Shown: positions 25,635 to 33,522 of the stretch, piece by piece
Numbering within the stretch: position 1 is the first letter of the stretch
Layout of the letters: each line of letters starts with the position of its first letter
DNA from: Saccharicrinis sp.
Lineage (GTDB): Bacteria; Bacteroidota; Bacteroidia; Bacteroidales; Marinilabiliaceae
Direction: 5' to 3'
NCBI GenBank assembly: GCA_024635555.1
Contig: JAGXIO010000210.1
Location: 1-45,062 of the forward strand
DNA length: 45,062 nucleotides
Translations under genes and position numbers: made by a program
The notes under the pieces: generated by a model
Database searches by the model: none
Told to the model about the DNA's origin: nothing
What the model saw: the letters and a program-made list of their open reading frames with translations, nothing else

Positions 25635-27266
25635 TTACAGCTTCACAAATTTTGAGATCATCTGAACCTTTTTGCGCCCGTCCATAATTTTAAGGATGTA
25701 AACGCCAGCCCCCAGATGCCCGAGCTTAATGACATCGCCACAATTGAATAAACCGCTAATGACCGGCCGCCCTGCCAAATCATACACCCCAAAAAATGCC
25801 GCCTTGCTTTGCTGGCAATCAATGGTAAGGAAATGCACAACGGGCGATGGGTAAATCTGATAGACAGAAGCTTCCGGCGCATTTAGTTCTGTGGTTAGCA
25901 CTGCTCCAGAGGCAACGCTGATGGAGCCTTCGGAATAAAGTTTTGAGGTGTCCCAGGTAATGGCTCCATTAAAATCATTTAACTCGATGGCCGAAAAAGT
26001 GCCCGACCCACTCCCCGTCTGAAATAATTGAAAGGTATCGCCCATAAAAAGCATGAGTCCGGACGGGATTTCGACCTTTAGGGTGCCGTTAAAGTCGACT
26101 TCAGAGGCGGTCATCTTGGCAAGAAGGCCAATACGCAGCAAAGAAGCGTCGGACAAACCCAAACCTTGAACACGCGACAGCGGAGTGTTAAAATAAACTT
26201 CGGCGCCATTTTGCACTTCCACATACAAATTGGGCGTGGTAATCAAGGAACTCTTATAATTGATAGCATATCCGGCATTGTCGCTATTGGTAAAGGGATC
26301 GGAACGATACTCCAAGACTCCTTGTTGTACCACATGACGGGTATTCAAATCGTAACCGTGATCGCCCGAGAGTACGAGTCGCCCAGCTCCCAGCTTGGTC
26401 ATCACCGTTGATGGCTTCATCATTACCCCGCCCCAATTTGTATAGGAGCCTCCCTGCGAAAAATCACTAATGGTTCGGACACCGGAGACTTCCAAATCGG
26501 TTTCGGTTTCGATGGACATAGAGACATCCATCCAAACCCCTCCGGCATATTTCTGAGCATTGGTTTTAGTGGTCCAAACAGAACCGGGGGTCTCTTCAAA
26601 AACAAAGTGAGAGTTCACTACCGCGATGCCTGTTTGGGAATTGGGTCGAAAACCCATGGGTAAACTTTCGGATGAATGCGTGACTACGTTGCAATGATTA
26701 AAGCGAAAGGAACCTACTCCTTTTGGGGTGGTGCCATTGAGCGTTCGGTCGGCCACAAACCCCTCTTCCAATTCAAACACCCCGGTTCCATCACTCCAAA
26801 CCCAAAGCTGCCGGGTAAAATACCCTGAATTGATAACATCGATAAAAGCGTCGCGTCCAACAATAAAACGTCCACCATCCCACAACAAAACGGAGGTAAT
26901 AGACTCACTGTTCTCTGCCTGAAAATAGCCATTTATTTTACACACTGTTCCGGCTCCTTCAACCGACATCACAGGTGAAGAATACATAGAGATACTGCCA
27001 CCACTTTGGTCACTTACAACGTCATTGCCAATCACATTCACCAAGTTGTTGCGAAAGGAAAGACCTTTGGTTTTCAACAAATCCTGATAACGAGGCAGCT
27101 TAGTGGAACTTCTAAATATCAGGTCTTGATTATCCTCAAACGGCTGACCAGGCTCATAAATAACATGGTCGTAATTTGCGGCGGAAACATTGATGATCCG
27201 TTGCGCATTTAACAAAGTGGTAGAGACCACTATCAAACTTAAAAAAGCGACTAAAACTTTATGCAT
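25635..27266 (-). CDS. T9SS-secreted protein with autotransporter-type strand repeat
   Basis: A 543-residue exported protein, function unknown. Signal peptide 1-21 (ending LLNAQ). The body is rich in Gly, Ser, Val and Asn with repeated short strands, as in right-handed beta-helix proteins. One clear motif, TKLGAGRLVLSGDHGY, is of the passenger-associated repeat type (T-K-x-GAG-x-L-x-LSG), followed by VQQGVLEY. The last 75 residues form a T9SS type A sorting domain (VYQIYPSPVVHFLTID, FGVYDLAGRPV, LGAGVYILKIMDGRKKVQ). A polysaccharide lyase or carbohydrate-binding beta-helix on the surface is a reasonable guess, but no catalytic residues can be named. It is the last gene of a three-gene run of secreted proteins. 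Confidence 0.75.
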   Translation of the reverse strand: MHKVLVAFLSLIVVSTTLLNAQRIINVSAANYDHVIYEPGQPFEDNQDLIFRSSTKLPRYQDLLKTKGLSFRNNLVNVIGNDVVSDQSGGSISMYSSPVMSVEGAGTVCKINGYFQAENSESITSVLLWDGGRFIVGRDAFIDVINSGYFTRQLWVWSDGTGVFELEEGFVADRTLNGTTPKGVGSFRFNHCNVVTHSSESLPMGFRPNSQTGIAVVNSHFVFEETPGSVWTTKTNAQKYAGGVWMDVSMSIETETDLEVSGVRTISDFSQGGSYTNWGGVMMKPSTVMTKLGAGRLVLSGDHGYDLNTRHVVQQGVLEYRSDPFTNSDNAGYAINYKSSLITTPNLYVEVQNGAEVYFNTPLSRVQGLGLSDASLLRIGLLAKMTASEVDFNGTLKVEIPSGLMLFMGDTFQLFQTGSGSGTFSAIELNDFNGAITWDTSKLYSEGSISVASGAVLTTELNAPEASVYQIYPSPVVHFLTIDCQQSKAAFFGVYDLAGRPVISGLFNCGDVIKLGHLGAGVYILKIMDGRKKVQMISKFVKL

Positions 27267-27271
27267 AACAA

Positions 27272-27691
27272 TTAAATTAGCAAAAAAACACTAAATATCT
27301 GGCCCCAATAAATCATTGCTGTTCCCGGCAACTCACGAATATCACGGGTAACATTGTGTCTGGCCATGGCAATACCGAAGGATCCCACAAAATTACCCAT
27401 CGGATAATACATATAACCAAGCCCTTCGGGCATCCACTCTCGTGTTGAGGCGTTGGCAGTAACGTTGGTATTGATATAATTCACTACCCGGTTATAAGCC
27501 CAGGAAAGTTTGGCGCCATCTATCACATGGTTGGCACCCGTTTTTTCCACCGAGAAATTCACGATGCGTTCTGCCATACCGGCAGCATTCTCATTAAAAT
27601 TGTTACAGTAAACCTGTGCTTGCAGGCTGGCAGAAAGGCTCAAAACAAGACCTAAAGTCATCCACAAAGCAGTTAAAAATATTGTTTTCAT
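27272..27691 (-). CDS. Short secreted protein of unknown function, possibly truncated
   Basis: A 139-residue protein with a clear signal peptide (about 1-26, ending SLQAQ). The mature part starts VYCNNFNENAAGMAERIVNF and has no family that I recognise. It resembles the first part of a larger beta-sandwich protein, and the end YWGQIFSVFLLI is abruptly hydrophobic, as when a frameshift replaces the true C-terminus. No sorting domain is present, unlike both neighbours. The next gene starts only 5 bp after its stop, so translation is probably coupled. It may be the broken front part of a larger surface protein. Confidence 0.5.
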   Translation of the reverse strand: MKTIFLTALWMTLGLVLSLSASLQAQVYCNNFNENAAGMAERIVNFSVEKTGANHVIDGAKLSWAYNRVVNYINTNVTANASTREWMPEGLGYMYYPMGNFVGSFGIAMARHNVTRDIRELPGTAMIYWGQIFSVFLLI

Positions 27692-27760
27692 ACGAAAATA
27701 ATTTGTTTTTTATTATTTCTATTTAAGATTTGGATGAAGGTACCGAGGGTAACTTCAACA

Positions 27761-29017
27761 CTACTTTTTCAGTATTTTAAAATGCTGCACCTCACCGGTT
27801 ATCACATCGCTCAATTTAACCAGATACATGCCGGGCATCAGATGAGACAATTCTAACTGGCCATCGTCAACTAACTGAGAGACTTCTGTTTTTCCGTTTA
27901 GTGAGAGAATATTACAGCGCATTTGGCGACCTGTCGTACGGATATTTAACACATCCTGCACAAGCGTGGGAAAAACCCCTACCTCATCCCATATGGATTG
28001 TTCTTGAACAACACCTTGCATATTGGTAGTATTGTCAGTTGTGCTGATACGAACATTTGCCACGTAGCCGTTCTGAATAGAACGAAAATAGAAGCGCAGC
28101 CCCACAAACCCATCGAACCAATTATAGAGTGTGGGTAATTGGTCGACAAAAAGCCCGTGAAAAAGAGACAGTTTCGACAAGACATCATTCACCGGTTGAT
28201 CGATGAAGGGGATGGACATCGACATGAGCAACTGGTTTTTAGTGGATTCCGTGCCACTCTGCCGACGATACACCTCCATTTTTTCGGGATAAATCATCCA
28301 TGTATAACGTGTCCATTCCGAAGCCGAGACGGTACTTTCATTGCAAATTTTAACTGGGCCTCTGGGGTAATCGTCCTGGCTACCAGGGGAAACGCCTCCG
28401 GGATCTGAAATAAACCCGGGTAACCATATCTGGTTGCCAGTACGTTCAAACTCACCAGCAACATCATTCCCTCCACCATAAAAAAGATAAGCCTGTTTGG
28501 CGGTTCTCGTGCCGTTAAGCAACCGCAAATTATAGGCGGGACGTGCAAAAGGTGCCTCATCTTCCTTATTATACACATCGCCAAACTGAGGACCTTGCTC
28601 GGGATAATCATAAAGCAACGCGATGCCTAAACGACCACTCTCGCCATTGCCTGAAAGCTGTTCCGACATGTAATCAAACTCCACGCTCACGACTTCCGAC
28701 TGATGCGACAACGATTCAAACATCATATCAAAAGCTGTGGAAGTATATGCGGAACCACTGGTATAGCCGCCCATCCCAATGGCTTGGGGGGTTAAAAAGA
28801 TACTTTGGTATTCAAGATTTTGGTTATCTGATTTCGGTCCGGTGGCAAAGGCAGACACTACATCCGTATTGCCTCCCCAAAAGAGGAGTTCAGAAAGATC
28901 GATAATTCCATTTTTATTTTGAAACGCTTCAGTGCGTACCTCCCTAAACTGGGCTGGCAATTGCCATGATATCAGCAAGAAGCCGACATAGAAAATATTT
29001 TTATAGCTCATAATCAC
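27761..29017 (-). CDS. T9SS-secreted protein of unknown function
   Basis: A 418-residue exported protein with a signal peptide (about 1-23, ending QLPAQ). The mature part (FREVRTEAFQNKNGIIDLSE onward) is rich in aromatic residues and beta strands, and SVEFDYMSEQLSGNGESGRL and NWFDGFVGLRFYFRSIQNGY suggest a concanavalin- or jelly-roll-like domain of the carbohydrate-binding kind. This is a guess from composition. The last 70 residues are a T9SS type A sorting domain (VQDVLNIRTTG, CNILSLNGKTEV, LMPGMYLVKL, HFKILKK). It is the first gene of the run of three secreted proteins. No close family is recognised. Confidence 0.7.
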   Translation of the reverse strand: MIMSYKNIFYVGFLLISWQLPAQFREVRTEAFQNKNGIIDLSELLFWGGNTDVVSAFATGPKSDNQNLEYQSIFLTPQAIGMGGYTSGSAYTSTAFDMMFESLSHQSEVVSVEFDYMSEQLSGNGESGRLGIALLYDYPEQGPQFGDVYNKEDEAPFARPAYNLRLLNGTRTAKQAYLFYGGGNDVAGEFERTGNQIWLPGFISDPGGVSPGSQDDYPRGPVKICNESTVSASEWTRYTWMIYPEKMEVYRRQSGTESTKNQLLMSMSIPFIDQPVNDVLSKLSLFHGLFVDQLPTLYNWFDGFVGLRFYFRSIQNGYVANVRISTTDNTTNMQGVVQEQSIWDEVGVFPTLVQDVLNIRTTGRQMRCNILSLNGKTEVSQLVDDGQLELSHLMPGMYLVKLSDVITGEVQHFKILKK

Positions 29018-29107
29018 ATCGTATATACAAAATGGTCAAAATATTCACAAACACAGACTTAAAACTTAAAAAGCAATTTAGTAGTCAACGCCACCGAACC
29101 AGATGAC
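29018..29107. other. Short leader region of the secreted-protein run
   Basis: A/T-rich sequence upstream of the gene that starts at 29017; it should contain its promoter, but no full -33/-7 pair is visible. Confidence 0.3.
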
Positions 29108-29260
29108 TTAAAGCGATGCGGTTGCGAATGAGGGGCCATAATTATAGCTTCCAAAGCCTTCCAACTCCCAACAAGATGCTACCCCTATTTGACTCCAGAC
29201 ACCGCTCTGCCGACCCTCACTACAATGAAAATCCCACAGCACTTTATCCGAATCGCCCTT
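29108..29260 (-). pseudogene. Fossil of a GH2-type glycoside hydrolase N-terminus
   Basis: The minus strand reads KGDSDKVLWDFHCSEGRQSG, VWSQIGVASCWELEGFGSYN, YG and, after ten more codons, a stop (29108-29110). W-x-F, G-x-x-SG-x-W, then I-x-V-(P/A)-SCWEL-x-GFGSYNYG is the usual opening of the sugar-binding domain of many GH2 beta-galactosidase-like enzymes in this phylum. Only about 50 codons survive and there is no start. The rest of the 200-bp gap up to 29460 shows nothing recognisable. Confidence 0.6.
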
Positions 29261-29460
29261 AATTCTTTTTTAAATTATTTAAACTACAAACATAATTTTT
29301 CTAAGCCAATAACATACGTAATTATGTGTCAAACTACACGTAAAAACGTACCAGAGTAACTTTTCAGCCATCGTCAATTCCACTAAAACAGTTGAAAATA
29401 CAATTCTTACAATAACAATGCGATAAAAATAAAAGCGGGATAGATAGATTATGCCTTTTA

Positions 29461-30072
29461 TCAAAGGCTCAACGCGCTATTCAATCCGGTATTAATTAAG
29501 GAGTTACAACTGTTTACAGTTGGTGCAGAACCATCCAGCGTGTAATAAATGGTCTGTCCAGCTGAAGATGCCAGGGTAAGCTCTATGGATTCTGACAGCA
29601 CTCCACCATCTGGAGTTATAGTTACGGGCGTAACGGCTATGGGATTAAAACTTAATTCAATACCACAATCCCTATTTAACTCTTTGGTCTCGAACCATAC
29701 TTCATGAGCGGCCTTTGTTCCTGAAACCAGCGCGAAAGAGATTTCATTCTCACCGGCAAGTATGGCAGAATTGACTGCCTCAACTAAGCGGAAGTCTGAC
29801 ACTTCCCACCATTGCGTTTGGTTAGTATTAACATTAATTGTTGCGAGTAATTTTCCTGAGGGTTGATGCGCCCCCAATTAATCCGGCCGGGTTGCAAGTC
29901 CATGATCTTTCGAATTAAGCATATCGGTAGTTGAAAACACATGCCAATCTCTCATTGAAAAAGTAGTGGCGGTATCTTCATTGTGTGAAGGGTTAACAAA
30001 CAAGGGGTCGTTAAATTATCGAGCAAAAGGGTTGGCCGCCAACAAATGCCGGACAAAGAAATCCTGAGCCCC
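29461..30072 (-). pseudogene. Collapsed GH43-type enzyme with CBM and chitobiase-C-like domains
   Basis: Three pieces of one secreted enzyme lie in one direction. (a) Reading from about 30072: QDFFVRHLLAANPFAR, stop (30015-30017), FNDPLFVNPSHNEDTATTFS, MRDWHVFSTTDMLNSKDHG, which is the start of a GH43 beta-propeller (NP, DP, YPSHD, WHV-S-TDM-NW-DHG). (b) After a stop (29878-29880) and loss of the rest of the propeller comes a CBM6-like piece (PSGKLLATINVNTNQTQWWE, then LAGENEISFALVSG). (c) A chitobiase C-terminal-like domain follows (ITPDGGVLSESIELTL, IYYTLDGSAPT). The last open stretch begins with TTG and no ATG. A large internal deletion and two stops make it non-functional. Confidence 0.7.
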
Positions 30073-30205
30073 TATTGAAGCACACAGAAACCACAAAAAA
30101 TAGGCTTAAAAAAAAATGATACACATAACTAAGCTACATTTAAGCAATAGAATTAATTACTCAAATACAATTTCCACAATCCGTTACCGATAAACCCTCT
30201 CAGCA

Positions 30206-31543
30206 TCAATCGACCCAATCCAAATAGCTACCATCAGGGTTCTTAATTCTCACTTCATTGTCCTTAAACGTAATTTTCAGAACAGTGGCATAAGGCTCTA
30301 TCAAGGATTTTGGCAGGGCAATGAATCTCCAGCCTTTTCGGTTGTGATCGCTGTGATAATCGTCCATATTGCGCCACTTAAGTTGTTTGCCCGTTTTTAA
30401 ATGAGTGATAGACTCAATGTCGCCTTCGATATATTTTAATACCAATTCGGGTGCCGTTTCGAAAGCAAAGAGATAAATTGTAGACCCTTTTCGAGTGGAA
30501 GCTCCGCTGAATAATCCTAAAGGCAAACCTCTTTCTGTGTTATATATTGCCTCGGAGTGGTCGTTCACCCATTGACCTAACTTTTCCATTTTTGAAATTT
30601 GTTGATTAGATATAACACCTGAGTAATCAGGACTCACATTGAGCAAAAGATTCCCTCCTTGTGATATCACATCACTCAGAATACGTACTGTTTCCGAAGG
30701 GTCCTTAAGCCCCATTTCGCTTTGAGGCCCATCCCAATTGTAACCCAAAGTAGTGCACAGCTCCCACCAATCATTTTTGCCTTCCACGGGCACAACCATT
30801 TCAGGAGTTCCGTAGTCGCCAACTTTTTCACTGCGCAATCGGTTATTCAGAACAGCCCATGGCTGATATTTATTGATGGTGTCCGCAATGGCTTCACTGC
30901 GCCACAAGGCAGCACTCCGTTCCCAATCACCATCGAACCAAAAAAGATCTATTCTACCATAATTTTTACACAAATGCGCTATCTCGTTCAGCATATTATC
31001 AGAAAAACGTTTCCAAGCCACAAGGTCACTTTCGTACCAAACTAGTTCTTTGCCATTGTTCTTCATCTCTAAAGTGGGATAATCTTTGTGAAACCAATCG
31101 GGTAAACTGAAGTAAAGCCCAACTTTTAGCCCCTCGTCTCTCATGGCATCGCAATAGTCATTTAGCAAATCGCGTTTTGCAGGCGATGATTTTAAAGCCG
31201 TAAACGTATTGTATGGGGAGTCGTACAAGGAAAAGCCCAAATGATGTTTGGTGGTGAGCACCGCATATTTTGCCCCCCAAGACTTAAACATCTTGGCCCA
31301 CACAACAGGATCGTAGTCCTTAGCCGTAAATTTGCCCGCTTCAGCCAAACATTTGGTTTGAAAATCGGCATAAGAAAGTTGCTTACGTTCATTGTGCGAC
31401 ATATAAAGTTTCCAATGCACGAAAATGCCAAACTTAGCATCAGGAAACCACAATTTTTCGGGGTTAATATTACTTTTGGGTGTTTGAGCAAAAATTGGAA
31501 CTAGCAAAAAAAAAGCAATGATCGACAAAAATATTTTTTTCAT
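30206..31543 (-). CDS. GH29 alpha-L-fucosidase (divergent)
   Basis: A 445-residue secreted fucosidase with a signal peptide 1-19 (MKKIFLSIIAFFLLVPIFA). GH29 marks: WFPDAKFGIFVHWKLY at 32-47, TTKHHLGFSLYDSPYNT at 97-113, GLYFSLPDW at 142-150, and the probable nucleophile Asp204 in IDLFWFDGDW. It keeps the C-terminal beta domain, unlike the GH29 at 9463, and ends in a typical FKDNEVRIKNPDG strand. The loop normally read as HHDGF is HHLGF, and HWG at the start is HWK; both are unusual at positions that shape the fucose pocket, so substrate choice may be altered. A candidate -7 box lies 60 bases upstream. The general acid cannot be named by eye. Confidence 0.88.
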   Translation of the reverse strand: MKKIFLSIIAFFLLVPIFAQTPKSNINPEKLWFPDAKFGIFVHWKLYMSHNERKQLSYADFQTKCLAEAGKFTAKDYDPVVWAKMFKSWGAKYAVLTTKHHLGFSLYDSPYNTFTALKSSPAKRDLLNDYCDAMRDEGLKVGLYFSLPDWFHKDYPTLEMKNNGKELVWYESDLVAWKRFSDNMLNEIAHLCKNYGRIDLFWFDGDWERSAALWRSEAIADTINKYQPWAVLNNRLRSEKVGDYGTPEMVVPVEGKNDWWELCTTLGYNWDGPQSEMGLKDPSETVRILSDVISQGGNLLLNVSPDYSGVISNQQISKMEKLGQWVNDHSEAIYNTERGLPLGLFSGASTRKGSTIYLFAFETAPELVLKYIEGDIESITHLKTGKQLKWRNMDDYHSDHNRKGWRFIALPKSLIEPYATVLKITFKDNEVRIKNPDGSYLDWVD

Positions 31544-31604
31544 ATCTGCAATGTGTTTTAATTTTCATGGAGTTGTGAAACCAATCTCTGCAACTATATC
31601 CTCA

Positions 31605-31612
31605 CAAAGATA
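31605..31612 (-). promoter_or_regulatory. Candidate -7 box for the divergent GH29 gene
   Basis: Read on the minus strand the bases are TATCTTTG, a full match to TAnnTTTG. A start near 31598 would leave a leader of about 55 bases. No good -33 element is seen at the usual distance, so the call rests on one box. Confidence 0.35.
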
Positions 31613-31875
31613 ATATAATGCGGGTTCAATTAAGTAGTTAGTCGTATAACTGATCAACATGGATAAACCGATATTCATCGTATGTTTGTGCGTTTGCTAA
31701 ACGTATGAATGTTTGATTAAAAAACCAAGCAGATTCTCTAAAAAATCAATGGATCTCCAATCGCTTATTTCTATTTTATCCGCTCAGCCAGTTGATCTTT
31801 AACCAAACGAATACCAGACAGCAGAACAAGGTTTTTCCAATCCATAATACTAGATTAAACCGATTATCAAGGTAT
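31613..31875. other. Intergenic between sulfatase and GH29 genes
   Basis: A/T-rich. A minus-strand ATG near 31844 opens 24 codons beginning MDWKNLVLLSGIRLVKDQLA before a stop; it follows the sulfatase gene but resembles nothing that I know. No terminator hairpin is obvious. Confidence 0.3.
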
Positions 31876-33492
31876 CTATTTTTTTATCACTCCCACTTCA
31901 TCAGCCCAATGATAGTAGGCTTTAAGCATTTCCATTTTGGTTTCCGGGTTCGTTTCAGAAAGGTCATTCAATTCGGTTCTGTCTTCTTCTAGATTATATA
32001 GTTCCCATTTTTCACCGCTTTTGGAAACCAGTTTCCAGTCTTCTTTTTGGACAGCAGCATTGCCCTCGTGTTTCCAAAATAACATATCGTGTTGCTTTCT
32101 TTCTATTCCTTCAAAAAACGGAACCAGACTTTTCCCCTGCATCGGTATTATTTCCTGATTTTTATAAAATTTAGGATATTCTACATTTGCCACATTACAA
32201 CAAGTGGTCATAATGTCTATAATATGCCCGCGTTGATGGGTAATACCTCCGGTTTCTTTTATTCCTTTTGGCCAGCGGACAATCAGAGGCGTTGAAATAC
32301 CACCTTCGTGTACCCAATGTTTAAACATCCGGAACGGTGTATTACTCAGGTTTGCCCATGATCTGCCGTAATTGTGGTATGAGTCACCTGAACCAGGACG
32401 TGCGGTTCCATCCCAAAAGTTCCCCCAGAAATCTTCCCCTTGAGGACCGCCCTCATGGCAACCGCCATTATCCGACAAAAACAGGATTAAGGTATTATCT
32501 AATACTCCCTGTTTCTCTAATTCCTCTACTACTTGTCCAATTCCCTGGTCCATACGATAAATCTGTGCCGCATAAATCGACATCAACAAATCCATATGAT
32601 CCTTTTCCTCCTCACTTAAAGAATTCCATTCACTTACCTCAGGGTCGCGCCCACTCATGACCCACTGATCTCGAATCAACCCCATCTGCACCATCCTTTT
32701 GTATCGTTCCATTCTGAGCTGATCCCATCCCTTCCGATAGGTTCCACGAAACAAATCAATATCTTCTTGCAAAGCATGGAGTGGCCAGTGCGGCGCAGTA
32801 TAAGCCAGATATAAAAAGAAGGGCCTCTTTTGAGTACTGGCAATATCTAAAAACTTTAGGGCATTTTCGGTAATGGCATTGGTCATGTAAAAACCATCCT
32901 TAGGCGGGAGATGTTCTATACTATCGATAGCAAAGGTTCTCAACACTCCGAGCCTCTTGCTTTTGGTAATGTCGAAATAATTGGCAGCGCCACTTATAAG
33001 GCCATAGTAATTTTCAAATCCTCTGTCGGTGGGCCAGTTTGGTCGCTCTTCTCCTACATGCCACTTCCCTGAGGCGGCAGTATAATATCCTCCCGATTTT
33101 AAAACTTCAGCAATGGTAACACAGTTGCGGTTCAGATATCCCTGATAAGATCCTAGAGCTCCATTTCCACCGGTCATCCCACCCATACCGGCCTGATGCG
33201 GATACAGTCCTGTTAGCAGGGAAGCCCTGGTTGGACAACATCGGGCGGCATTATAGAAAGATGAAAATCGTAATCCTTCAGCAGCCAAACGATCAATATT
33301 TGGGGTGTTTATTTCACTGCCATAACAACCAATATCTGAGTAGCCCATATCATCAGCCAGAATAATCAGAATATTGGGTTTAGTTAATGACTTTTCCTCT
33401 TCCTTTATTTTTGGGTTGCATGCAACTAAAAGTACAAGCACCATTGGTAGAGTTACAGCTTTTAGAAATTTCCGTATAGTTAATTTCATCAT
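31876..33492 (-). CDS. S1-family sulfatase, lipoprotein
   Basis: Removes sulfate esters from the glycan, which lets the fucosidases and galactosidases act. The 538-residue chain has a lipobox LLVAC (Cys25). NILIILADDMGYSDIGCYGS at 40-59 supplies the two calcium-binding Asp residues. The sulfatase signature is NAARCCPTRASLLTG, with Cys85 to be converted to formylglycine (C-C-P-T-R pattern). HWPLHA and LFLSDNGGCHEGG give the remaining metal and sulfate-binding sites, and GKWHVG is present. Subfamily S1_4 seems likely, but that needs a database. It begins 30 bp after the GH42 gene at 33523, so the two are co-transcribed. The maturation enzyme is not in the window. Confidence 0.93.
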   Translation of the reverse strand: MMKLTIRKFLKAVTLPMVLVLLVACNPKIKEEEKSLTKPNILIILADDMGYSDIGCYGSEINTPNIDRLAAEGLRFSSFYNAARCCPTRASLLTGLYPHQAGMGGMTGGNGALGSYQGYLNRNCVTIAEVLKSGGYYTAASGKWHVGEERPNWPTDRGFENYYGLISGAANYFDITKSKRLGVLRTFAIDSIEHLPPKDGFYMTNAITENALKFLDIASTQKRPFFLYLAYTAPHWPLHALQEDIDLFRGTYRKGWDQLRMERYKRMVQMGLIRDQWVMSGRDPEVSEWNSLSEEEKDHMDLLMSIYAAQIYRMDQGIGQVVEELEKQGVLDNTLILFLSDNGGCHEGGPQGEDFWGNFWDGTARPGSGDSYHNYGRSWANLSNTPFRMFKHWVHEGGISTPLIVRWPKGIKETGGITHQRGHIIDIMTTCCNVANVEYPKFYKNQEIIPMQGKSLVPFFEGIERKQHDMLFWKHEGNAAVQKEDWKLVSKSGEKWELYNLEEDRTELNDLSETNPETKMEMLKAYYHWADEVGVIKK

Positions 33493-33522
33493 ACTCGTAT
33501 TTTCGATGAAAGTTTTATACTA

